DNA of 10,783 bases from Microcaldota archaeon (GTDB taxonomy: Archaea > Micrarchaeota > Micrarchaeia > Burarchaeales > JAKAKT01), in contig JAPLWU010000116.1 of NCBI GenBank assembly GCA_026396425.1, positions 1-10,783 on the forward strand. Reading direction: 5' to 3'. Shown here piece after piece: positions 5,502-10,783 of this stretch. The position numbers and the translations under genes were made by a program. The notes under the pieces are model-generated. The model saw nothing but the letters and a program-made list of their open reading frames with translations. It searched no databases and had not been told where the DNA came from. Each line of letters begins with the position of its first letter. Within the stretch, counting starts at the first letter, position 1.

Positions 5502-7259
5502 ATGTGCGGAATAGTGGGCTACATAGGCGAAAAGCAGGCAGCCGCCGTTATTTACGAGTGCCTCGGCTATCTGGACTACAGGGGCTACGATTCGGCGGGA
5601 ATCGCCACTGTTGAAAACGAGAAGCTGCACCTCAAGAAGGATGCGGGAAGGCTCCACGACATAGAAAAGAAGATGTCTATTTCCAAACTGCCAGGAACGA
5701 TGGGCATGGGGCACACGAGGTGGGCGACCCATGGCGTCCCGAACATGGTCAACGCCCATCCGCACACCGATTCGAAAAATGAATTCTGCCTTGTGCACAA
5801 CGGAGTGATTGAAAACTTCAGAAAGCTGAAGGAAGAGGTCGAAAGCGCGGGAATAACGCCGGTTTCCGATACGGACAGCGAGTTAATTGTCCACGTAATC
5901 CAAAACGAATATTCGAAATGCAAGAATGCCGAAGAGGCCGTTCGAAGAACTATTGCGAAACTCCAGGGCTCTTTCGCCCTCGTAATCATGCATATCAGCG
6001 AGAGAAAACTATTTCTGGCGAGGAACGGCTCGCCCCTCGTAATCGGCTTCGGGAACGGCGAGATGTTCTGCGCCTCGGATGTTCCTGCGCTTTTGCATCA
6101 CACGAAGAGATTCACCTACCTTGAGGAGAACGATTTCGCGGTGCTTACGAAAGAGGGAATTCGCATTGAAAATAAGGGAAAGCAGGTCGAGAGAAAGCCC
6201 GTGGAAATAAAATGGACCGCGGAAATGGCGAGAAAAGAGGGCTACAAGCACTTCACGCTCAAGGAGATAAACGAGCAGCCCGAAGCCCTACGCGAAACGT
6301 GCGAGCAGGATTTGGGGGGAGTTGTCGCATTCGCGAAAAAATTCAGGAGGATTCACATCGTGGCTTGCGGAACTTCTTATCATGCGGGCCTGACTTTCAA
6401 ATACCTCGTGCAGAAGCATGCGAAGATTCCTTGCGAGGTTACGGTGGCATCCGAATATTCGTACGCCGAAATTGTAGATAAGGATGAGCTCATACTAGCC
6501 ATAAGCCAGTCTGGCGAGACCGCGGACACTCTTTCAGCAGTCAGGAGGGCGAAGGGGAAGGGGATGAAAATTCTCGCCCTTACGAACGTTGTCGGGAGTT
6601 CGCTCAACAGGGAGGCGGACATGGCATTCTACACGCACGCCGGCCCTGAAATCTCCGTCGTTGCGACCAAGACTTTCACCTCGCAGGTTGCGGCCCTTGC
6701 AATGCTCGCGTTCGGGCTTTCGGGCGAGAAAAAAATGGAGGAGGAAGTGAGGAAAGCCCCGGAGTTCGTGAAGAAAATACTGGAAAAACAGGGCGAGATG
6801 GAAAAACTTGCGGAAAAGCTCATGGGAAAGGAGGATTTCTTCTTCATAGGCCGCGCGCTCGCATATCCGACTGCCATGGAGGGGGCGTTGAAGTTGAAGG
6901 AGATTACCTATTTGCATGCCGAAGCATACCCGGCAGGCGAGCTCAAGCACGGGCCGCTGAGCCTGCTCGAGAAGGGAGTTCCCATAATTGCGGTTGCACC
7001 AAGCGGAGAGACCGCGAGCAAGATGATTGGCAACATCGGGGAGTGCAAGGCAAGGAGCGCGACCATTCTCGCGCTTTCTGACGATGATGAGGTCCTGGCC
7101 GAGGCGGACATTCCCATCAAAATGCCGCCCGTTCCGGAGCCGCTCGTCCCGATTGTTTATGTCGTCCCGCTCCAGCTCCTCGCCTACCATCTCGCGGTTT
7201 TGATGAAGCTCGACCCTGACAAGCCGAGGAATCTGGCAAAGAGCGTGACCGTGGAGTAG
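5502..7259 (+). CDS. glmS: Glutamine--fructose-6-phosphate aminotransferase (isomerizing)
   Basis: GlmS makes glucosamine-6-phosphate and glutamate from fructose-6-phosphate and glutamine, the first step to UDP-GlcNAc for glycans. The 585-residue protein is close to the E. coli length. The N-terminal class II glutaminase begins with MCGIVGYIG; Cys2 becomes the nucleophile after Met removal. TRWATHG (72-78), HNGVIENF (99-106) and SDTDSE (122-127) complete the glutamine site. Two SIS domains follow: ACGTSYHAG (288-296) and SQSGET (335-340) in the first; FFIGRALAYPTAMEGALKLKE (447-467) in the second. EITYLHAEAYPAGELKHGP (467-485) holds the counterparts of E. coli Glu488 and His504 (Glu467, His483), and PRNLAKSVTVE ends the protein with the sugar-site Lys580. 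The start at 5502 is fixed by the required Met-Cys; an in-frame TTG at 5454 is rejected. The small zinc-ribbon gene 35 nt downstream is probably co-transcribed. Confidence 0.97.
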   Translation: MCGIVGYIGEKQAAAVIYECLGYLDYRGYDSAGIATVENEKLHLKKDAGRLHDIEKKMSISKLPGTMGMGHTRWATHGVPNMVNAHPHTDSKNEFCLVHNGVIENFRKLKEEVESAGITPVSDTDSELIVHVIQNEYSKCKNAEEAVRRTIAKLQGSFALVIMHISERKLFLARNGSPLVIGFGNGEMFCASDVPALLHHTKRFTYLEENDFAVLTKEGIRIENKGKQVERKPVEIKWTAEMARKEGYKHFTLKEINEQPEALRETCEQDLGGVVAFAKKFRRIHIVACGTSYHAGLTFKYLVQKHAKIPCEVTVASEYSYAEIVDKDELILAISQSGETADTLSAVRRAKGKGMKILALTNVVGSSLNREADMAFYTHAGPEISVVATKTFTSQVAALAMLAFGLSGEKKMEEEVRKAPEFVKKILEKQGEMEKLAEKLMGKEDFFFIGRALAYPTAMEGALKLKEITYLHAEAYPAGELKHGPLSLLEKGVPIIAVAPSGETASKMIGNIGECKARSATILALSDDDEVLAEADIPIKMPPVPEPLVPIVYVVPLQLLAYHLAVLMKLDPDKPRNLAKSVTVE

Positions 7260-7283
7260 GGAGTAGGCGAATGGAGAAACTAA

Positions 7284-7289
7284 GAGGTG
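7284..7289 (+). promoter_or_regulatory. Strong Shine-Dalgarno deciding the zinc-ribbon start
   Basis: GAGGTG ends 5 nt before the ATG at 7295 and matches the archaeal anti-Shine-Dalgarno well. The alternative in-frame ATG at 7271 lies upstream of it and has no such site. Confidence 0.65.
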
Positions 7290-7294
7290 TTGGA

Positions 7295-7618
7295 ATGAAG
7301 GAATCCCTGAGGATAATCAAAACGTTTGTTTGCAAGTGCGGCGAGACCTACGGCCTCGAGATTTCGACCGACATTAACGTCCGCTACCTCGCGCTCGAGG
7401 GCGAGTGCGGGAAGTGCGGAGAAAAATTGAGCATAACGCAGGATTCGGTTCTCAAAAACAGGAATATTGATAGTGACACGCTGGGCGAGGCGCTCGGCGA
7501 GTCGGGCCATGGCGAGTCAGGTTACGGAAGCGGAAGTTCCGAATCGGGCGGGCTCGAGGCGCTCGAGGAGGAGGGCAACGTCATGCGCCAGATGGACATA
7601 TTCGACGAGGGGGTTTAG
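7295..7618 (+). CDS. Small zinc-ribbon protein with Gly/Ser-rich linker
   Basis: Encodes 107 residues. Cys13-Lys-Cys15 and Cys38-Gly-Lys-Cys41 lie on the two arms of a beta-rich N-terminal domain (about 1-50), so they probably bind one zinc ion as a ribbon; the first pair is C-x-C rather than the usual C-x-x-C. Residues 64-87 are a low-complexity Gly/Ser/Glu linker (GEALGESGHGESGYGSGSSE and onward), followed by an acidic tail ending QMDIFDEGV. The layout, a metal-binding knob on a flexible acidic tail, suggests a protein-interaction role, which is inference. It follows glmS by 35 nt in the same direction without a clear promoter of its own. Pyrimidine-rich sequence follows the stop and may terminate the transcript. 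I do not recognise a named family. Confidence 0.7.
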   Translation: MKESLRIIKTFVCKCGETYGLEISTDINVRYLALEGECGKCGEKLSITQDSVLKNRNIDSDTLGEALGESGHGESGYGSGSSESGGLEALEEEGNVMRQMDIFDEGV

Positions 7619-7765
7619 CTTTCCCGCACCGTCTTATACTTTCTCGTTTTCCATGCAAGGAAGAGCGCGAGCAGGGGCGACTACGGCCACGAAGACGCCT
7701 CGAAGTGGATGGACGGGATTAGGAGAGTTGTGAGATTGAAGAGATTCGATTCGGGTTATGCCTGA
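7619..7765 (+). other. Coding-like remnant after the zinc-ribbon gene
   Basis: The zinc-ribbon frame stays open past its TAG for 48 more codons, to a TGA at 7763. The last 30 or so read like real protein (RGDYGHEDASKWMDGIRRVV, then RLKRF) with codon choice like the neighbours, but the frame has no ATG, GTG or TTG at a plausible start. It may be the tail of a deleted gene. Chance cannot be excluded over so short a stretch. Confidence 0.25.
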
Positions 7766-7770
7766 GTTCG

Positions 7771-8163
7771 CTACTTCTTCTTGTAGCGGAAAATCTTCTC
7801 GTATTGCTCGTGATTTATCAGGTCCAGAACGAAGCTTATTACTTCAACTTCGTTCGCGTGAAGCGTGTAAATCATCCTCCAGCCGGAGAAAAGGTTGAGC
7901 TTCCACAGATTATTGGCGCCGTATTCCACTATGTATTTGGCAGGAATGAGTCTTCTTGGTATCTGAACGCCCGCCTGCGGGTTTAGCTTGAGGAGCTCTA
8001 TTTTCGCGTTTATCGAGCGGAGGAGTTTCTCGTGGTCGGATTTCGTTGAGCCTTTGCTCTTCTCATCGGCAACTTTCTTTGAAAGAAGCTCAAATTCGGA
8101 GTAGGCCTCCTCGCTAAATTTGACCGTAAAGCGCTTCTTGGGTCTGTCGTACAAACTGCCCAC
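7771..8163 (-). CDS. RelE/ParE-superfamily toxin
   Basis: Encodes 130 residues with the C-terminal signature of archaeal RelE/ParE toxins: LWKLNLFSGWRMIYTL (86-101), the acidic-hydrophobic strand EVEVISFVLDLINHEQY (105-121) and the end YEKIFRYKKK (121-130). Arg96, Tyr99, His118, Tyr121 and Tyr127 are candidates for RNA binding and cleavage. The N-terminal half is two charged helices (about 16-60). RelE members cut mRNA on the ribosome, while ParE members poison gyrase; the conserved aromatic/basic set favours RelE-like activity, but this is inference. The GTG start directly follows the antitoxin stop (TAG-GTG). A TTG at 8154, with GGTGG just before it, is an alternative start. The order, antitoxin first, and the tight coupling support a toxin-antitoxin pair. 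Confidence 0.8.
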   Translation of the reverse strand: MGSLYDRPKKRFTVKFSEEAYSEFELLSKKVADEKSKGSTKSDHEKLLRSINAKIELLKLNPQAGVQIPRRLIPAKYIVEYGANNLWKLNLFSGWRMIYTLHANEVEVISFVLDLINHEQYEKIFRYKKK

Positions 8164-8445
8164 CTACATGTCGATTGCCCTTCCGAGGGCCCTGCCAAGC
8201 CGCTCGTCTGGGTTGAATGTCCAGACAATCCCCTTTCTGCCGTCGTAGATTTTTCCACTGCGCTCCAGATAGTCGAGTATTACGTTAAGTGTCTGGTGCA
8301 TTATCTGCTTCGGCAGCTTCCTTTTAAGCTGCTCGCGCGTCATCGCCATCTGGGATTTCGAAAGTATGTCTTCTACCATAAGAACCGTCTTGAGATTCGG
8401 GTAATGGACTACCTCGGTCAACGCCTGAACGGAGTTCATAAACAT
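8164..8445 (-). CDS. Winged-helix antitoxin of a RelE-type module
   Basis: Encodes 93 residues. Residues about 18-77 form a compact winged-helix domain: NLKTVLMVEDILSKSQ, then MTREQLKRKLPKQIMHQTLN as the helix-turn-helix, VILDYLERSGKIYDGRKG leading into the wing, and IVWTFNP. I know this pattern from archaeal genes directly upstream of RelE/ParE toxins. The C-terminal tail (80-93, Arg/Leu-rich) probably contacts the toxin. Such antitoxins bind their own promoter, and a near-palindromic A/T sequence overlaps the TATA box here. The start at 8445 fits a leaderless transcript; a second ATG is at 8439. The gene is 64 nt downstream of pyrK in the same direction but has its own promoter. Confidence 0.75.
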   Translation of the reverse strand: MFMNSVQALTEVVHYPNLKTVLMVEDILSKSQMAMTREQLKRKLPKQIMHQTLNVILDYLERSGKIYDGRKGIVWTFNPDERLGRALGRAIDM

Positions 8446-8465
8446 CGCCTGAATTGGTTATGTTT

Positions 8466-8481
8466 GTATATATTTATATAC
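8466..8481 (-). promoter_or_regulatory. TATA box and near-palindrome of the toxin-antitoxin module
   Basis: On the - strand gtataTAAATATATAC is a 16-nt palindrome except for the two central bases. It contains an excellent box A centred about 28 nt before the ATG at 8445, so the transcript would be leaderless. An antitoxin bound here would block TBP, which would give the usual autorepression; that regulation is inferred. Confidence 0.55.
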
Positions 8482-8509
8482 CTATTTGTATATTATTATA
8501 TAAAACTGG

Positions 8510-9274
8510 CTAAGCCCTTACCCTTCTCCCGCTTTCATCCAGTTTCGTTTTCCCGAAATCGGGCATTTTCGCAACCTGCTTTTCGTCGAAAACAGGCCCG
8601 TCCTTGCAGGCGAGAAAACCATTGATTGCGCAGGAACCGCAGATTCCGATTCCGCATTTCATGTAGCGGTCGAGGCTTATTTGGAAGGGAATTTTTCTCT
8701 TTCCGCAAATCTCGGCTAGCTTTACGAGCATCGCCTCCGGGCCGCAGCCGTAAACGCACGAAACTGCGCTTTTCGAAAGCAATTTTTCGAGCAAATCGGT
8801 GGCAAAACCTTTAGCGCCCGAAGAGCCGTCATTCGTACAGAAAACCGTTGCTGGAATTTTTTTGGGAGGCAGTTCGTTCTTCGTTTTTGCGCCTGCAATG
8901 AGCGTGAATTTTATTTTCCTCTTTTTCATTTCTTCGGCGAGAAATGTGAGGGGCGCGATGCCGTAGCCGCCTGCAATCAAGATTGCGGGTTTGCCCTTAA
9001 TCTTAAAACCTTTGCCGAACGGCCCGCGAAGCCAGATGAAATCGCCCTTTTTCAACTGGTGGACTGCCGAGCTGAAGGGCCCGACTTTGGCAATCGTGAG
9101 GCGAAGAGGAGCGAGGCCGGCGACTCCGATGGGCTTTTCACCGATGCCGGGAAGCCACGCCATCACGAACTGGCCCGGCGAAGGCCTGGTTGGAAGTTGT
9201 CCTGCGAGAAGGAGGGTGCGGGTTTTTGCATTGTCTTTGGATATTTTCGTTATTTCAAATGGAATGGGAAGCAT
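8510..9274 (-). CDS. pyrK: Dihydroorotate dehydrogenase electron-transfer subunit
   Basis: PyrK passes electrons from the FMN of PyrD through a 2Fe-2S cluster and FAD to NAD+. The 254 residues follow the ferredoxin-reductase-like order. The FAD-binding barrel (about 1-95) contains SPGQFVMAWLPGIGEKPIGVA (32-52) and WLRGPFGKGF (81-90). The NAD-binding fold starts at PAILIAGGYGIAPLTFLAEE (96-115) and includes CVYGCGPEAML (173-183). The cluster ligands are Cys207, Cys212, Cys215 and Cys223 in the PyrK spacing C-x4-C-x2-C-x7-C. The start ATG abuts the pyrD stop (TGA-ATG), which indicates translational coupling and equal subunit supply. All expected elements are present. The protein works in the cytoplasm as a heterotetramer with PyrD. 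Confidence 0.93.
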   Translation of the reverse strand: MLPIPFEITKISKDNAKTRTLLLAGQLPTRPSPGQFVMAWLPGIGEKPIGVAGLAPLRLTIAKVGPFSSAVHQLKKGDFIWLRGPFGKGFKIKGKPAILIAGGYGIAPLTFLAEEMKKRKIKFTLIAGAKTKNELPPKKIPATVFCTNDGSSGAKGFATDLLEKLLSKSAVSCVYGCGPEAMLVKLAEICGKRKIPFQISLDRYMKCGIGICGSCAINGFLACKDGPVFDEKQVAKMPDFGKTKLDESGRRVRA

Positions 9275-10234
9275 TCAATCAACCAGTTTTATTTCGGAAA
9301 TTTTCGAGTAGCCTTGCTTTTTCATCAAATTTTCGAGTTCTTGATTTATTTTCGAGAAGACTTCCGGCCCTTGGGAGTAGACCGCCGTGCCCACTCCGAC
9401 TGCTCGCGCGCCGCACATGAGCATTTCAAGGGCATCTTTTCCGTTCTCGATTCCGCCTGTGCCAATCACGGGAATTTTGACCGCTCTGGAGATTTGGTAG
9501 ACGCAGCGAAGAGCAATTGGCCTGATGAGTTTTCCGCTTATTCCCCCTGTTTTGTTGCTGAGAATGGGCCTGCGGGCCTGAATGTCGATTGCCATGCCGG
9601 GCCCGACGGTATTGATTGCGCAGATGGCGTCCGCGCCCGCGTCCTCGACTGCGCGCGCAATCGAAACGATGTCGGGAACGTTGGGGGAAAGCTTTACGAT
9701 GAGGGGAAGTTTGGTCGAGGAGCGCGCGAGCTGCGTTGCTTTGGCCGCAGTTTCGAAGCTGCAGGAGAATGGCATCCCGATTTTGCTTTCGACGTTGGGG
9801 CAGGAGATGTTCAATTCGATTAGGTGGGGCCATGCCTCGGAACTGCGCGAGGTTACGGCCGCGAACTCCTCCAAACGGTCGGCGAAAACGCTCGCGATGA
9901 CCGGCACGCCCGCATCCTTGATTGCGCGCCTCAATTCCCTTATTTCTTCATCGACTCCCGGGTTGGAAAGGCCGATGGCATTCATCATGAGGCCTTCGGA
10001 TTCTATGACGGTTGGGTTTGGGTGACCAACTCTCGGCTCGAGCGAGCACGACTTCGACGTAACTGCGCCGGCCCCTCCATGGGCCGCGCGGATGAGCATG
10101 TCACCACTGACTCCGAGAATTCCCGAAGCGAGTATGGTAGGGTTGCGCATTCGCACTCCGCATATTTCCGTTGCGAGTGAAATTTTAGCCAAGTTTGACA
10201 GCCCCGTATTTTTTGAAGTATTCGAGCCAGGCAT
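9275..10234 (-). CDS. pyrD: Dihydroorotate dehydrogenase catalytic subunit (class 1B)
   Basis: Oxidises dihydroorotate to orotate with FMN, the fourth step of UMP synthesis. In the 319-residue frame, NPTILASGILG (31-41), Lys61, ELNISCPNV (140-148) with catalytic Cys145, IVKLSPN (179-185), INTVGPGM (207-214) and VIGTGGIENG (256-265) mark the TIM barrel and FMN site. Cys rather than Ser as base places it in class 1, and the adjacent pyrK makes it class 1B. The start is uncertain. The ATG at 10234 overlaps pyrE by 50 nt and adds about 14 residues not typical of the family. A TTG at 10192, overlapping the pyrE stop, would begin the protein at LAKISLATEICGVRM and fits family length better, though it lacks a clear Shine-Dalgarno. 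Confidence 0.95.
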   Translation of the reverse strand: MPGSNTSKNTGLSNLAKISLATEICGVRMRNPTILASGILGVSGDMLIRAAHGGAGAVTSKSCSLEPRVGHPNPTVIESEGLMMNAIGLSNPGVDEEIRELRRAIKDAGVPVIASVFADRLEEFAAVTSRSSEAWPHLIELNISCPNVESKIGMPFSCSFETAAKATQLARSSTKLPLIVKLSPNVPDIVSIARAVEDAGADAICAINTVGPGMAIDIQARRPILSNKTGGISGKLIRPIALRCVYQISRAVKIPVIGTGGIENGKDALEMLMCGARAVGVGTAVYSQGPEVFSKINQELENLMKKQGYSKISEIKLVD

Positions 10235-10783
10235 TCCTTACCGCAGGTGAGAAAGTTTTGCCCCTGAACTCGAATATCCCGCTTGCGGTTGCAATCGAGT
10301 AAACCGGGATTCCGAATTTTTCAGAAAGCTCCTGCGAGGCGGATTTTTCCGAAACGTTCGCGGCATCGCCCATCCTCTCCTGCCTGTCCATGGCCACGAG
10401 TATGCTGGCAATCCTGTGCTCGCCGAGGGCGTTGAGCTTTTCCATCGCATCCTCTTTGGTTCCGCCGGTGGTTATGACATCATCGACGACGAGTATGGAT
10501 TGGCCGGCCCTGAAGTAGCCCCCGCCAACTATGAATTTGTCGAGCGCCTTGTCCCCGTACGTCTTCTCCTCCTTCCTATCGTAGATGTAGCGCACGTTGA
10601 TTTTGTGGAGCGTTGAAAGGCCTTCGCAAATCAGTGCGGCGAGGGGAATTCCCTTGTAGGCAGGGCCGAAAATGAAATCGAACTTTTCGAGTTTTTTTGC
10701 CTTGAGAAGCGAAGCGATTGCATCCGCATACGCCTTCTTGATTCCGAAAAGCGCTTCCCCGTCGGTCATGGCGCCGAGGTTGA
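10185..10783 (-). CDS. pyrE: Orotate phosphoribosyltransferase, N-terminus cut by window edge
   Basis: Joins orotate to PRPP to give OMP and pyrophosphate, the fifth step of UMP synthesis. Visible are FIFGPAYKGIPLA, the flexible catalytic loop DRKEEKTYGD, and the PRPP motif SILVVDDVITTGGT with its two acidic residues, then the C-terminal ATASGIFEFRGKTF region. The gene runs past position 10783: the frame remains open upstream of the Met at 10769 and reads NLGAMTDGEALF, which corresponds to an internal part of the family after the missing '..SGR.SPYFF' segment. About 25-35 residues are therefore outside the window and the Met at 10769 is not the start. The 3' end overlaps pyrD. The product of PyrD is its substrate, so gene order follows shared pathway use. 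Confidence 0.95.
   Translation of the reverse strand, partial: NLGAMTDGEALFGIKKAYADAIASLLKAKKLEKFDFIFGPAYKGIPLAALICEGLSTLHKINVRYIYDRKEEKTYGDKALDKFIVGGGYFRAGQSILVVDDVITTGGTKEDAMEKLNALGEHRIASILVAMDRQERMGDAANVSEKSASQELSEKFGIPVYSIATASGIFEFRGKTFSPAVRNAWLEYFKKYGAVKLG

Noticed and set aside
6534..7190. A 218-codon - strand frame inside glmS
   Set aside because: Antisense shadow of a well-conserved gene, with no recognisable protein features.
9059..9823. A 254-codon + strand frame opposite pyrK and pyrD
   Set aside because: Both genes on the - strand have complete catalytic motifs; this frame is a shadow.
10767..10769. ATG as the start of pyrE
   Set aside because: The frame is open upstream and reads NLGA, matching an internal part of the family; the true start is outside the window.

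Overview
The window looks archaeal. Genes are preceded by A/T-rich box-A (TATA) elements about 26 nt upstream of predicted transcript starts. Several transcripts would be leaderless or have leaders of only 10-15 nt carrying a GGTG-type Shine-Dalgarno. The gene content also fits: a DUF5678-like protein with a retropepsin-like protein, an archaeal winged-helix/RelE pair, and a two-subunit dihydroorotate dehydrogenase. Arginine is often AGG/AGA. A DPANN-type or euryarchaeal lineage is my guess; the sequence alone does not settle it.

Left part (1-2056, all + strand): a two-gene unit of a DUF5678-like small protein and a retropepsin-like aspartic protease, then two separate GNAT acetyltransferases, each with its own promoter.

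Middle (2052-4450): an accessory-looking island of three genes I do not recognise, two on + and one convergent on -. The two + genes are unrelated in protein sequence, yet their promoter-leaders match at 39 of 58 ungapped positions. A decayed third copy may lie at 3602-3646. The - gene encodes a two-helix membrane protein whose leader shares parts of the same pattern. This is the least explained part of the window.

Centre (4512-7765): a divergent pair, with a class I methyltransferase-like gene with an atypical SAM loop on - and glmS (glucosamine-6-phosphate synthase, complete catalytic set) on +. glmS is followed by a small zinc-ribbon protein gene. A short coding-like remnant lies after that gene.

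Right part (7771-10783, all - strand): pyrE-pyrD-pyrK, which together convert dihydroorotate to OMP in pyrimidine synthesis. The pyr genes overlap or abut, as in a single operon; pyrE runs off the right edge. Downstream, in the same direction but with its own TATA box, is a winged-helix antitoxin gene directly followed by a RelE/ParE-type toxin gene.
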